Positions 30,231 to 45,549 of a stretch of DNA of 64,000 bases are shown piece by piece. Numbering within the stretch: position 1 is the stretch's first letter; each line of letters opens with the position of its first letter. The position numbers were made by a program, and so were the translations under genes. The notes below the pieces were generated by a model, which worked only from the letters and a program-made list of their open reading frames with translations, had not been told where the DNA came from and made no database searches. The stretch is taken from assembly GCA_036971475.1 (NCBI GenBank), contig JBAIZL010000008.1, forward strand, positions 32,771,212-32,835,211, read 5' to 3'. The DNA comes from Prosapia bicincta. Lineage: Eukaryota; Arthropoda; Insecta; Hemiptera; Cercopidae.

Positions 30231-31891
30231 TTTAATAATAACATTTTAATTAATAATGTACAATGAATAAAGGAATGTATTGAAACAGCTGTTCCACACC
30301 ACAACCCATAATAAAATCAGTTGTTGCCTGAGTGACAGAACCTAACCTCTTTCCACTCTAACTTAGTCAGTAACCAACACCAGATCTACTGCACAATTTA
30401 GGTCTACATAGTTAAGCCAAAATTCTGTCTTAATTCTATGCAATTTGAGGCAGCAGTGACAAATAGGCATGTGACACTTTCATCGCTCAGAATGCCTTAC
30501 GCTTCAGTTTTTCCGTTTTCATGAATGCCGAATGAGAAACATGAACCTTTTACACTCATTTTTCTTATTCTCTTCTCGAATCCTCTATTCATCAGTTGGA
30601 TCCTCTTCAAATATGTGTCGAGATAGATCTTAATTTAAAGATATATTTATGTTCTTAATTTTCAATTACTTTTAAATTCACAGTTTTGTTATTTTCTCAC
30701 TTAATTATTAGTTTATCTCAACAGTGTTTAGCACGTGATCTGATCTGTTCATGAACTCGAAAAGTGTTTTATCTGTAGTGAAGTTCCCATTATTTAATTT
30801 TCTTCATTAGTAAACATTTCGATAATATTAATTTTAAGTGGACATTTTACCCATGTGCGTAGTGTGCACACTTCGGTGCTTTCAACTAATCTGAAGTGAA
30901 GGATTATTACATCAAATGTAAGTTAAAGATCAATTAAATTAAAGACTTTAGTTTTTTAATGCCATTAGCAATTTTTTCCCTATTTTTAAAATTTTATTCA
31001 TAACCTCTTGGCAGCTATCATAAATCAAAGCCACTTATACATTTGCCTTTTAAAATTTATCTGTGTGGTCTTCTTGGAAAATTTAAGTCAAATACTTTCT
31101 TTCATATTCAAGAGCTGAATGCCACACATCTTAACACTTAATATAACCTAAAATATAAAGAGCGCCTTGTGTGATGGCAAGACAAAGATCTTTCTCCATG
31201 AAAAACATGTACCATCAAGGCTGCCATATGAAATAGTTATTTCTAAAAGTGTTTCCTTTGTAATTATCAAGATAATTGTGATGACAAGTTGATGAATAAT
31301 GTTGGTTAATAAGACTTTAGAGGTATAACCTAGACCAAACCAGAATGAAAGTTTTGGGAGGAAAATTTGCCATTTTTTTCAGAATTGAAAAAAAATATTG
31401 TCCGGTTTTTTGACACACCATCTTTTTCAAATATTAAAAAAAAATAAAATTCTAAAGACTTTTGCTGATGTTCCTTCCTGCACCTACCTTTCTCCTATAT
31501 AATTCATCCATTTTATTACTTATGTCTGCTCCCAGTTCTTTCAAGTTGTAATATAATTTTAATCAATTTTTATTTAGGTTCTCATTTAAGTTTACTCGTA
31601 TTTCTTCTTAGTTCTTTGTCTGTTTTCTCTTCTTCTCAACCTCCAGGTTTTATTTTATCCATATTACAGTTTTCTTATCAGATTTTTACAATGTTATTAT
31701 TGGAAAAATTTGCAAATATCTTTAAATTCATAACCAAATTGATCTGCCCTTAAATAACTTTATTTTATTTAATAATTTACTTTATCTGTTTTATATCTTA
31801 TCTCAGTAACAAATCAAATCATAAACAAAGTTATTAATGGTAGATAAAAAATAGTTGAGAAATAGAAGAACAAGAAATTAATTTTTAATTA
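30231..31891. other. MED23 intron, nothing recognised
   Basis: AT-rich, no gene or repeat identified. Confidence 0.5.
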
Positions 31892-33286
<1,395 letters not shown>

Positions 33287-34151
33287 TATTTAATAACTAG
33301 TGTTCGATTTAAAACTTTAATAACCAACATAAATATATTAGATTTAATTAATTGTGTTCTTAACACTTCAATTTTTACTTGATCAGTATAAATGACATCA
33401 TTTTGATTATTTTTAAAATATTCATTATAAAGTTATATATTCATATTAATCAACAATGGTCAACAGATACAACTGACTACAAAGTGTATGAAACTGTATC
33501 CAAACTAAAATGAATCAGAGGTTGTAGTATCAAGAAAGGAATAGTTTTGGAACCAAACTGTGTTTCTGCTTCTGTGAATAGGAAAACCAGTTCAGATTCT
33601 CAATTTCTTTCAGGAGCCACTTTATAAAGAATGTGTTAAAGTGTATGTATCGGGAATGGTTAATCTTCATCATTTTGAACAAATGACAGATGAAACAAAC
33701 ATAACTGGGTTATAATTTAATACAGGAGCCACTTTATCAACCGAATAAATCACATTTTGAAAAACTTTACTTGTATTACTAGAACTTAAATCAACTTATA
33801 AGTAATTTTAAAAAAGTTAACACATTTTTTTATCATACCAGGTAATGGCTAATGAACATATGTTGTGGTGGAAAACAAGTTTTATCTTAATAAGTTTAAA
33901 GAATGACTTCAATTATAACTTTTTACAAGTGGAAATATTTATTAAGTTTCAACATAAAAGATGTACAAAATGTCATGGACTACAAAAGTCCATGTTAAAG
34001 TTATTTACTTTGATGCTTAAGTAGAGGTCGAGTACATGTCTCATTACCTTGTTAGACTTAGTTAAAAGCATTGAGACTAGCGGGTACCACAATAGTCGAG
34101 GTAATTAGCAATTTTTATATGAAATAATGGTTTTAATATTTTCTTTTACAG
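33287..34151. other. MED23 intron, nothing recognised
   Basis: AT-rich; ends at acceptor ttttacag. Confidence 0.6.
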
Positions 34152-34555
34152 TTATCTTCAACATCTAGTCTTGCCTAACAATACGAACCTTTGTATGAGC
34201 TCTGACTACCGAATAGCTCTGTTATGTAATGCCTACTCTACCAATCAAGAATACTTTTCCAGACCAATGGCAGCTCTTGTAGAAACAATTCAAAAAGGTC
34301 CTCAACAAATGCCAGTATTGTCAATGCCAAACAACCCTGCCTTAGCAAATGGACCTACAACTCCCCTTTCTATGTCTATCTTGGATTCATTAACTGTACA
34401 TTCAAAAATGAGTTTAATCCACAATATTGTGACACATGTAATAAAACTGGCTCAGTCAAAATCCAACATGGCTTTAGCTCCAGCTTTGGTAGAGACCTAC
34501 AGTCGATTACTAGTGTATACTGAGATTGAATCACTTGGAATTAAAGGATTCATAA
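34152..34555 (+). CDS. MED23: MED23 exon (largest)
   Basis: 404 bp between ttttacag and gtaagt. Reads YLQHLVLPNNTNLCMSSDYR, ALLCNAYSTNQEYFSRPMAA, then LDSLTVHSKMSLIHNI and SNMALAPALVETYSRLLVYT, IESLGIKGFI. These are the most conserved blocks of the MED23 central solenoid. It starts with the third base of an Asp codon and ends with the first base of a Ser codon completed in the next exon. Confidence 0.96.
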
Positions 34556-34904
34556 GTAAGTTTCTAATATAATACATAAGCATTTGAGAAAATAAAGAAC
34601 ATTTTCTATAACTGAGTAAAATAAAAAATGTCAATAAAAAACTTAGAACAGAACCTTCATCTACATTTCAATATAATCAGGGTAGGTATCAAAACATTTA
34701 TAGCGTGTAACCAGTTTTCGATACCGATATTATATTCTTCAGCCAACCACGATCATAGCTATAGTGACACTGTTTCATCAATGTCAATTTGTTTACCACC
34801 AAAAATTCTTTCAATTTCGGAAACAACTGAAATCTGAATCATAGCTATTGTAGAGTTTTAATGTTGATAGCTGAGTTTATTGTTTCTCTATTATATTTTA
34901 ACAA

Positions 34905-35750
34905 AAAAAGTACATGGAGTTGTAAGTACACATAAAAACTATTTTTCAACGTAGTCCCCATCAACATCAATGCACTTGTTTATCCGGGGGATGATCTTCT
35001 TAATGCCTTGGTCATAGAAGTCTCCCGCCTGTAACCGCAACCATTTCTCCACCTCTTCCTGGACTTCTTTATCAGTCTCGAAGCGTTTTCCAGCCAAATG
35101 TTGCTTCAATCTCCCTCGGCGCTTGTTTTGGATCGCTCTTCGAAGCTTTTTTAGGGTTTCACAATACCGAGCAGTGTTAATTGTGGTGCCATTAGGTAAA
35201 AATTCGACAAGAAGAACTCCTTGACGGTCCCAAAAGACGGTTGCCATGATTTTTTTTGCAGAGATTATTTGGCGAAAAATTTTGGAGCGAGGTGATGTGG
35301 AGTGACGCCATGTCATGGATTGCTGTTTGAACTCAGGTGTGTGGTGGTACGTCACGTTTCATCACCAGTCACAATTGAGTCCAAAAACTCCTCCTCCTCC
35401 CTGTTGAAACGATCTAAAAACTTTTGGGCACTTTCCACGCGATTTTCTTTGTGAACTTCGGTCAACATTTTTGGCACCCAACAAGCACACACTTTTCCTA
35501 ATTTTTCCGTAAAAATTGTTTGAATTGTTGATTTACTGACTTAAGGTATCATTTTGGCAAGATCTCGGATCGTCAGACGACGATTTTCTCGAAGTTTTTC
35601 TTCAATTTTCAACAACAATGCTTCGTCGACATATGATTTCCTCCCCTTCCCTTCTTCATCATGGACGTTGGTTCTGTCACTTGAAAACTCTTTACACCAC
35701 TTCTTTACACCAACGTTTTCACATTCATACCTAAACTAGAAGAACTGAGA
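34905..35750 (-). pseudogene. Mariner-type transposase relic
   Basis: Minus strand. The frame 34939-35355 reads TPEFKQQSMTWRHSTSPRSK, IMATVFWDRQGVLLVEFLPN (catalytic WD motif) and LKKLRRAIQNKRRGRL, ending in the C-terminal YVEK tail. The HHDNAPAHT motif and third Asp are deleted between RRGRL and KQHLAGKRFETDKEVQEE. The N-terminal HTH region is in other frames toward 35750. Differs from the two sibling mariners at 46995 and 56818, so a second mariner lineage. Confidence 0.8.
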
Positions 35751-36727
35751 ACCGGTCAGGTGTGTGTGTGTGTGTGGATTGATGTCAATAGGCGAGGCTT
35801 CTTTCCCTTATATATAGGAGCGAAGTTATCTGCGTTCTTCATTCGCCCTTCAAGTGTGGTTGGGTTTGCCTTGTCAATGGTAGATGAGGTTTTAGTAAAA
35901 TGTCAGAACTGCGATTTTATATATATATATAAAATTCACTTATCTGAAACCTGGGTTCACCAAAATAGATATGAAGTTAATAAAAATCCAATAAAAAACC
36001 TTTAAAACAACCCTAAAATGAAATTGGTCTACCTTCAGAAGGTAAATAATTTGTAAGCTAAGACAACAATGGATTCACCTTAATGGCATTCTTAAACATG
36101 TTAACCATTCCTTTCCTCCCAAAGTGTCTTTAACTGTTACATTTACTACCCGACCATGTAAACATTGCGGCTGAAAAGAGGGGTTATCAGCACAGTAGCT
36201 GTAATTCACACATTTTCTGTGCGCAATGTTTTTTCGGTCTAAGTAGTAATTAATATATTTTTACTAGTAAACTCCATCTAGTAGTAGTGGAATTGTGGTA
36301 GAGTGACATGTGAGGAAATTTTTATTTTTGTACTATATTTTACAATAATTGCTAGTAAAAGAAACGCGTGTTATTAATATTAATGATAAGCTCAAAGCTG
36401 TTAGGCGTGTTGAGAATGATGCTCTGTTATAGAGTGTAGTAGCATGCTACAGTCAACTATGACCGATTGGATCAACAATACAAATAAACTAAACAACATT
36501 GCGCTAAAATTCCTAATTATAAAACCCTCCTATTTTGAAAATGTCAATAAAACTTTGTTTTTATAGTTGACTGAGGAAAGGGAAAAATACTTCAAGAAAA
36601 GCTAAATACTCAATACTTCAAGAAAACCTAAAATCGTAGCTGATATGTCAAGTGAATATGTAAAAAACTTCGTTGCAACAGCAGATAGCTTGATAGGTTT
36701 AAAAGCTATTACGGATCTTTGCAAACT
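35751..36727. other. MED23 intron; flank of the satellite
   Basis: Contains a short (GT)n at 35760-35776. From about 36560 the sequence shows a coding-like relic (KPKIVADMSSEYVKNFVATA) leading into the satellite; its family is unknown. Confidence 0.4.
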
Positions 36728-38690
36728 GTTACGGAATATGTGCAGATGATCATGAAGTAGTAGCCATGCTTAAGTCAACTGTTACGGAATATGTGCAGAT
36801 GATCATGAAGTAGTAGCCATGCTTAAGTCAACTGTTACGGAATATGTGCAGATGATCATGAAGTAGTAAACATGTTTAAGGCAACTGTTACGGAATATGT
36901 GCAGATGATCATGAAGTAGTAGCCATGCTTAAGGCAACTGTTACGGAATATGTACAGATGATCATGAAGTAGTAGCCATGCTTAAGGCAACTATTATAGA
37001 ATATGTGCAGATGATCATGAAGTAGTAGCCATGCTTAAGGCAACTGTTACGGAATATGTGCAGATGATCATGAAGTAGTAGCCATGCTTAAGGCAACTAT
37101 TATAGAATATGTGCAGATGATCATGAAGTAGTAGCCATGCTTAAGGCAACTATTATAGAATATGTGCAGATGATCATGAAGTAGTAAACATGTTTAAGGC
37201 AACTGTTACGGAATATGTGCAGATGATCATGAAGTAGTAGCCATGCTTAAGGCAACTGTTATGGAATATGTGCAGATGATCATGAAGTAGTAGCCATGCT
37301 TAAGGCAACTATTATAGAATATGTGCAGATGATCATGAAGTAGTAAACATGTTTAAGGCAACTGTTACGGAATATGTGCAGATGATCATGAAGTAGTAGC
37401 CATGCTTAAGGCAACTATTATAGAATATGTGCAGATGATCATGAAGTAGTAGCCATGCTTAAGGCAACTATTATAGAATATGTGCAGATGATCATGAAGT
37501 AGTAACCATGCTTAAGGCAACTGTTATGGAATATGTGCAGATGATCATGAAGTAGTAGCCATGCTTAAGGCAACTATTATAGAATATGTGCAGATGATCA
37601 TGAAGTAGTAAACATGTTTAAGGCAACTGTTACGGAATATGTGCAGATGATCATGAAGTAGTAGCCATGCTTAAGGCAGCTATTATAGAATATGTGCAGA
37701 TGATCATGAAGTAGTAACCATGCTTAAGGCAACTATTATAGAATATGTGCAGATGATCATGAAGTAATAGCCATGTTTAAGGCAACTGTTACGGAATATG
37801 TGCAGATGATCATGAAGTAGTAGCCATGCTTAAGGCAACTATTATAGAATATGTGCAGATGATCATGAAGTAGTAGCCATGCTTAAGGCAACTGTTACGG
37901 AATATGTACAGATGATCATGAAGTAGTAGCCATGCTTAAGGCAACTGTTACGGAATATGTGCAGATGATCATGAAGTAGTAGCCATGCTTAAGGCAACTA
38001 TTATAGAATATGTGCAGATGATCATGAAGTAGTAGCCATGCGTAAGGCAACTGTTACAGGATATGTGCAGATGATCATGAAGTAGTAGCCATACTTAAGG
38101 CAACTATTACGGAATATGTGCAGATGATTATGAAGTAGTAGCCATGCTTAAGGCAACTGTCATGGAATATGTGCAGATGATCATGAAGTAGTAGCCATGC
38201 TTAAGGCAACTATTATAGAATATGTGCAGATGATCATGAAGTAGTAGCCATGCTTAAGGCAACTGTTACGGAATATGTGCAGATGATCATGAAGTAGTAG
38301 CCATGCTTAAGGCAACTATTATAGAATATGTGCAGATGATCATGAAGTAGTAGCCATGCTTAAGGCAACTATTATGGAATATGTGCAGATGATCATGAAG
38401 TAGTAGCCATGCTTAAGGCAACTGTTACGGAATATGTGCAGATGATCATGAAGTAGTAGCCATGCTTAAGGCAACTATTATGGAATATGTGCAGATGATC
38501 ATGAAGTAGTAGCCATGCTTAAGGCAACTATTATGGAATATGTGCAGATGATCATGAAGTAGTAGCCATGCTTAAGGCAACTATTATAGAATATGTGCAG
38601 ATGATCATGAAGTAGTAGCCATGCTTAAGGCAACTATTATAGAATATGTGCAAATGATCATGAAGTAGTAGCCATGTTTAAGACAGAATT
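36728..38690. repeat. 53-bp satellite, about 37 units
   Basis: Tandem units starting GTTACGGAATATGTGCAGAT and ending ATGCTTAAGGCAACT, period 53 bp, with two main variants (GTTACGG and ATTATAG at the junction) intermixed. One frame of a single unit is open (YGICADDHEVVAMLKAT), and the last unit reads on into MFKTELEEIIDDYLYNLILT, so the array seems to have grown from a coding fragment of an unidentified, probably mobile, gene. Confidence 0.95.
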
Positions 38691-39392
38691 GGAAGAAATT
38701 ATTGATGACTACTTGTACAACCTAATTCTGACAAAACTTTACTAAATTTTAAAATGTTGCTAAAACATCTTTAGTCTGTGTAAAACAAAAATCTTATCTG
38801 AGACGTGATAATGTAATAGCATCGTGTTACCATTATTACAGCAGCAAATGCGGTCAGTTAATTTATAGTTCCTCTACTGTTTGCTAACAGTAGCTGAATG
38901 CGAAGATCTTTACGCAGTGCCAGAAATTATTTGATCATTGGTTTTACAAACAGTTTGTTTCAAAAGTTAAAATGTTTTGACTAAGAAAAATCTACCCCAC
39001 AAAGCTGTTTTATTAGTGAACAACTCCCCATGACACAGAATAGGGAGTTTAATGTGTAGTAGCACATATTAAACTGAATTTTTCTGACACAAGCTGTGAA
39101 ATATGTACAACTTTATCTGGGAAAACATCATACATCAAAATGTACCAAGCATGAATTACATTCATTCTTATAGGAAAGTTGTAAGAGATCACAAAAATAT
39201 GTCATGTTAAGTAGGAATGTCTTTGATACAAAGACTTTATACTTAGGGGAAAGATATTGTTACAATGCCATGAACAATTTAAAATTAGAAATATAAAACC
39301 TATATAATATTCCCCTACATTCTGTATGTCTTAGTTATTTGTGAGCTTTGACTTATTAAAGTTAACTTGCTAACCTTGTACATTATTTTCAG
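38691..39392. other. MED23 intron, relic flank then nothing recognised
   Basis: The first ~60 bp continue the coding relic from the satellite; the rest is AT-rich and featureless, ending at acceptor ttttcag. Confidence 0.5.
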
Positions 39393-39567
39393 GTCAGCTT
39401 TTACCAACAGTGTTCAAATCTCATTCCTGGGGTATCCTTTATACCTTATTAGAAATGTTCAGCTATCGAATACATCACATACAGCCACACTATAGGGTTC
39501 AACTCCTCTCCCACCTTCATAATTTAGCAGCTGTACCACAAACCAATCAAACCCAGCTTCATTTATG
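39393..39567 (+). CDS. MED23: MED23 exon
   Basis: 175 bp between attttcag and gtaagt: QLLPTVFKSHSWGILYTLLE, MFSYRIHHIQPHYRVQLLSH and AVPQTNQTQLHL, all matching the conserved MED23 HIQPHYRVQLLSHLH block. Split codons at both ends agree with its neighbours. Confidence 0.96.
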
Positions 39568-41203
39568 GTAAGTTAATTATTAAAACCAAAACTCTAAATA
39601 TTTATTTGAGTAATAAAATTTTTAACACACAATTTTCATAACTGCATGTGGATGAACACACAACCTCCTGAACTCTGTTGATGGCCATTTAACAACTAAA
39701 ACCACACAACCAACCGTTCAAAATATAATTCTACCTGAAATATCTTAGAAAGGCATTTTGGTGTTTTAAATAGAACCTGCCAGTGAAACTCATCCCTGGA
39801 ATTCCTTCAAAACCAACTAGTATATTTGCTAGCTCATTTTACTTGTATATTAACCTTGGGAGTGATACCCTCATCTGAGTTACCATTATGTCAAAGAAAC
39901 AGTCACTAAATTGTAGATAATGTTAAATGGTTGTTCAATCATCATTAAATTATTATTATTTGGAAAATATAAATATCTAAAAAAACAGGAATTGACTTTT
40001 GTACCTAGAATTCTAAACCTTAAACAATAATAATTCTTTGTCTTATATTTTAAAATTTATACATATAGAATGAAAAATGGCATAATTTTAAAAGTAATCA
40101 CTCAGAAAAAAAAATCAATCCTATAACTCAACTTCGTTCTTTGATATTTATAAGATACTGATGCTCACTAGTATTAATTTTTTATGAATTAAATTTGTTT
40201 AAGCATTCAAAATTAGTATGGCTTGACATAAAAAATGCCTCACTAATTTATATTAATGACTCCTTGTTTTTCATCTAAATATGTTTAATTTTACCCGGTC
40301 GGGAATTATATTATTTGTATCAAATTTGGTACAACAGAATCCTTTATATCTATATCAATATGACATAAAGTATTGATAAGTTATACTTGAAATTATAAAA
40401 CTATGGATAACCTGCGTTCGGATAATTAGAGTTGTACCGCACATAATCTATACAATATTATCAGTAATCCTCATTAATTGAAGAAACATATTATTCTGGA
40501 AAGTTTGTATTCTTCCAAACTTTAATGAAGTTACTTTTACCTACACAATTTGATTCTACAATCTGTATATTATCATTTCTAATTTGCATTATGTCTTAAA
40601 ATATTCTGAACAATTATTCTATCTTCTAAAAAGATTATTAATAATATATGTTGCATCTTTTTAACCACACTTAATTGTTATGTTTAGCAATACTAAATTC
40701 CTGATATATTATGCAATACAAATATCTTGAATAAAAACTGTGGTATGTGTTATTGACACACATAACAGATAAACTAATATGGTTTAGTTTAACAAACTAA
40801 TATTAAAGTATTTAAATTTACCTGATCATGTACTTCCTAGCTTAGAGTCAACCGAGGCTAGAAGCTAGATGATAGAGATTTGGCAGGAGTTAATCCTGGC
40901 TTCTAGTTCTTACCCACGGAGCATTGAGAGATTTTTGTCAAACAAAATTTGTTTCAAATAATTCAGATGACCCATAGTCTTGACATACCTTAAGCGTTAT
41001 TTTAATATTCATAAAAAATTATGTCAATTTGTAAAATTTAATTGTCAATTTAATTTCCTTTTATCTAACATATGCCGTTCCAACAGACATACAATCTATC
41101 TGGTTCGAAATCTACAGTTGAATATCCAATAATATGATAAGTAAACCATTATTTTTGATATTTTTCAGACTTCTTTAAATTAATGATATATTTTATGTTT
41201 TAG
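39568..41203. other. MED23 intron, nothing recognised
   Basis: AT-rich, 1.6 kb, no mobile element recognised. Confidence 0.6.
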
Positions 41204-41537
41204 TGTAGAGAGCACTGCATTGAGACTGATTACTGGACTAGGAAGTGCAGAGGTTCAACCCCAGTTGTCTCGTTTCCTTAGCGAACCAAAAACACTTGTT
41301 TCAACAGAATCAGAAGAGTTAAACAGAGCTTTAGTATTGACCATAGCTCGTTCCATGCATGTAACCGGAACTGGAAATGACCCGGTCTCTGGTAGCTGGT
41401 GTAAAGAAATACTCACTCAAATAATGCAAAGTACACCACATAACTGGGCTAACCATACCCTGCAATCTTTCCCTCCAGTACTTAATGAATTTTTTCAGCA
41501 GAATTCTCTCCCAAAAGCCAACAAACAGCAACTTAAG
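41204..41537 (+). CDS. MED23: MED23 exon
   Basis: 334 bp between ttttag and gtaaac: VESTALRLITGLGSAEVQPQ, SRFLSEPKTLVSTESEELNR and SGSWCKEILTQIMQSTPHNW. Conserved MED23 blocks ALRLITALGS and ESEELNRALVLT are present. It begins with the last base of a Cys codon and ends in phase 0. Confidence 0.96.
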
Positions 41538-41664
41538 GTAAACTAATCAAATTTTTCTATTGAACTCAAAATGTTTTTGTAAAATTGAAAATATTAAATT
41601 TGGTTTAAAAATAATTTTCTTTGTCAAATTTCCCCAGGACTAAATTTTTTTATGTATTTTTATA

Positions 41665-41668
41665 TTGT

Positions 41669-41754
<86 letters not shown>

Positions 41755-41763
41755 GTGTGTGTA
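41665..41763. repeat. (GT)n microsatellite
   Basis: About 100 bp of GT repeats with a few TATG interruptions. Confidence 0.95.
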
Positions 41764-41972
41764 CACAATATTAACTCAACAAAATGTCTAGAATTCATGT
41801 TTTATTAATTTGGTATAGCAAAGAAGGTGTGGAACAACTGTTCTCTTTCATTACAGTAATGTAAAAGGTTTTTTGTAAACTATTTTCAGCTATCTAATCT
41901 CTTTTGCACCATTTCCTTTGAATTTGATTTCTATAAATCAATACCTAACAAAAGAATAATAATTTACAAATA

Positions 41973-42292
41973 CAGTAGAGTTTTGAAACTCTGAGGCCTG
42001 ATTTTTTGAGCTTCTGTTAAATTTGAGCCTATTTTATTTATTGGAAAGAAAAAGATGAGTCAGGCTTCCAAGAAATGGTCATATCAATACATTATGCAAA
42101 GGGAATGAGTCGGGCTTTCAAGAAATGTTCATATGAAGTTCTATAATGAACCTTTTTAGTGCATTTTCAATTATAGTAGTAGGGTTCATTAAAACTCCTA
42201 TTTTTTCTAATGCCCAGGAACATACTTTCGTGTATCCGAGTTTTCGGTAATCCGATGGGGTCTCGGTCCCATCTACCTTGAATTATCTACTG
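41973..42292. mobile_element. pogo-type MITE carrying 2 copies of a 50-bp repeat
   Basis: 320 bp with TA duplications; begins CAGTAGAGTTTTGAAACTCT and ends GAATTATCTACTG. Near-duplicate units GAGTCAGGCTTCCAAGAAAT and GAGTCGGGCTTTCAAGAAAT lie about 52 bp apart (42056, 42108). Its inverse homologue is at 53407-53830. No coding sequence. Confidence 0.8.
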
Positions 42293-42737
42293 TACTTACA
42301 GAAAAATACGCACTTCTAAGTTAATTCTGGTAAAATGAAGGGACTTCATAGGAGCAGTCAGACTTACCTTGGTAAAAAAACTATTTCTAGTACGTTTTAA
42401 AAAACCTAGAAGTGCAACTATATGTTTTTTCTAATTTGTAGATATCTCCAACATGCACAAAAGGAAGAAATATAACAGTACTAGTAAAGGCAGACACTTA
42501 TAATACTTGACAGATTTATGTAAAGCCTTGCAGAATCTTAGAATATTATTAAACCAGACACTTAAGTAACAATCATAGAATTGGGATTTTATAATATTTA
42601 TTAATGTATCTTACCACTCATAATTATAAATATTGTTTTCCAAAAATGATTAATTGAATATGGTACCAGTTATTTTAAGTTCTTCTTACATAATTTATGT
42701 AAAACAAATTATATATCTACATTGTTATTTTTTGCAG
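42293..42737. other. MED23 intron, nothing recognised
   Basis: AT-rich. A 25-bp scrap (CAGACTTACCTTGGTAA, 42358) resembles the PLE-B2 end. Confidence 0.5.
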
Positions 42738-42892
42738 AAATCTGTAGAGGAGGAATATCGTAACTGGGCATCAATGAACAATGAGAATGACATTATTGCA
42801 CACTTCTCTGTTCCTGGAACAGATCCTTTGTTCTTGTGCTTACTATGGAAAATGATAATGGAAACAGATCGTATTAGCCCTATAGCATACAA
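42738..42892 (+). CDS. MED23: MED23 exon
   Basis: 155 bp between tttttgcag and gtatgt: KSVEEEYRNWASMNNENDII, HFSVPGTDPLFLCLLWKMIM, ETDRISPIAY. Matches the MED23 block EEEYRKW-SM-NENDII-HF. Ends in a split Lys codon. Confidence 0.96.
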
Positions 42893-45368
42893 GTATGTAA
42901 CCATTTATATATAACACGTATAAAATTTAAAATATTGCTATTGAAATGACTAAATTATGTTTTTTATAATATATTATCTTTACTGATATATAATTTTTGT
43001 TATTTGCTGTAACTACTAAAGGAATGATCATTCCAGTAAAATTAAAGTTTATATTTACTTACCAACATGACTAAATATAGGAAAAGATTTTTCTTAGCTA
43101 ATAAACATTATTCCCTTTTTAAAAATTTTTTTGAAAAATCTAAGTTCTGTAAAGAAAAATAAAGTATCTTTTTCCATACTTTAATTATTAGATTTATCAG
43201 TCCATGAGAAATGTTTATAAAAGCAATGTGCACAATAATAATTTTCCTTGATAGTCTATAAAAGATTTTCACAGATTTGTTGTTTTAAGTTTACGTCAAG
43301 AAAGATTTATCAGCAAAGCTCAAGCAGGGAGTGTAAAGAATTTCAACAAATAAGAAAAGGGGATGTCAACCTTAGCCGATGTAAAAAACAATTGACTACT
43401 TGTCATATACACAGAATGCAAGACAACCCTTAAAAAGAGTGCTATAAGAACAGGAAACCTAGGGGAAAGAGGTAGTTAACTAGGAAACCAAATGCAACAC
43501 TGGCCTTGAGACCTATGAGAAACCAAAAATAAGCAAACGGAACATTTGTTTTTCATTATTATTTATTTTTTCAACAGGAAGGTAAAAGTTTCCATATGAT
43601 TTTTTTTAGTTAGGAATTTTTATGTATGAATTTTCATTTGTAATAAAGTATAAGCAGGATTTTTGAATATTAGAAACCTTTTTATTTTTTCTAAGGTGCA
43701 ACAATTCAAAGAGGTATCATCTATTTCATTGTTCAAGCTGATAATTGATTCAGTCCCTTTGGCCAGGTCAATATTATCTGTAATTTCAAAAGAAAAATGT
43801 TAAACTGGTAAAATTTCTCATCTTAGCAGAAATAGGATGACTGTTCAATCAATAACTTCGGTCTTTTCAACATCATATTTTCTCTCCTCCATTTTTCTAT
43901 GTAAGTTGAAGTTTTACCTATGTTTTAATTTGTCAATTAAAATAGTGATAAAACCAGTACCTTGAATTATTAACAGATAATCACCTTAGAAATTATGAGT
44001 TATCTAAGGTCTGCTTGAGCGACTAAACAATATAACACAGTTTATAACTAATTCACTTGGTACTTAATCACCGATCACAAAGTACATTCATAGTAATAGA
44101 TGTAATCTTGCAGAGGCAACACAGACCTGTATGCCGTAACCTTTGTTAAAGAACTGGATGGTATTTAGCATCATACTACTTGAAGGAATTTACTAAATAT
44201 TGAGGTTGATGACTCATTGCATAATTTTTAACTAACATTTAATTGAATGTTAAGCCTATTAATTTATGTATTAGTACATAAATATATAAAATTCAGTTGA
44301 AAAAATATTTACAATAACAACTTGAGGAAATAGAGTTAATAAAACATTGATTGATATGTTTTATAACCACTCAAGAGGGTGTTTTATAGATAAGAGAGGA
44401 TGTGGATAAACTGAAATATTACATTAGTTGAGAAATAAAAGGAGATGAAACTTTTACACATCCTACACCGATAAAAGCAATGACTCTACTCCTGAAACAG
44501 TAGCAAAGGATTATCGGTAAAACATGGCAGTTAATGCCTCTATGATTGGTCATTGGCATGAGACAGCCGTTTAAATGTTCATTCTGACAGGAAAGTCATA
44601 TGTTGGAAGGTTAGGTTTCTTCACGTAGAAATTAGAATATAATTTTATTTTTTTCATGGTTTAATCAGGAATTGAAATTATGGTTTTATTTTCATCCATT
44701 AATTAAAGATATAGTTAACAAATATTAATATTCTAAAATAAGCAATAAATCTCCCCATTCACTAATTTTTAGGCAAATTACATGAGTCAAATAATATTTA
44801 AGATGGTTTTAAAAATAAAAATGCAGAAGACATTAAAGTTTCACATGCCATTTATCTTGAAATTGTTTCACATAATAGCTAAAATGTTTTATTATTAAAC
44901 AGTTTTCTTATTGTTTGCCTTGAGTAGTGTTGGCATATAATAGCAAAACAGTGAAGAGTGGCCAACACCAAAGTAGCTATCCAGAATGAATAATGCAAAA
45001 ATACTTGAAATATTGACAATGGACTTTTACATTATTACAGATAATTGTCTCAACCAACATTCTAAAATAGAAGTTAATTGTTTTCACACACACTAAGAAC
45101 TTAGATGTGGATAATTTTTAGGTATTCATACAACTCAGAAAATGACTTGAATTTTTAAATTCTTTTTTTTTGAAAACTCATTAAAACTAATTTCAAATGT
45201 TTTTCTAATGTTGTTAAGTTTTTCACCTGATAATGTTTTTCTAAATACCTAAATTATATATCTTTACTTGATAAACACTATTAGGTTTAGCTATGATATA
45301 TTTGTTACAAATTAAATGTAATTTGAGTTCTCATTTTATCTTATACTCATGGCATAAAATAATTACAG
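42893..45368. other. MED23 intron, nothing recognised
   Basis: 2.5 kb of AT-rich sequence without recognised repeats or coding. Confidence 0.55.
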
Positions 45369-45549
45369 AATTTTAGAAAGGATTGGAGCTCGTGCATTAT
45401 CTTCTCACCTGCGTAATTTCTGTGACTACATTGTGTTTGAGTTTGTAACTTCAGGAGAGGGACAACATGTTAACAAATGTGTTGATGCCATCAACAGCAT
45501 GGTTTGGCAATATAATATCATTACTATTGACAGACTAATACTCTGTTTA
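45369..45549 (+). CDS. MED23: MED23 exon
   Basis: 181 bp between attacag and gtaagt: ILERIGARALSSHLRNFCDY, IVFEFVTSGEGQQHVNKCVD, NSMVWQYNIITIDRLILCL. Corresponds to the RVLERIGARAL and VWKYNIVTLDRLILCL blocks of MED23. Starts with the last base of Lys and ends in phase 0. Confidence 0.96.

Noticed and set aside
36728..38690. CRISPR-like array
   Set aside because: The units are contiguous 53-bp tandem repeats with no unique spacers, and the window is clearly eukaryotic.
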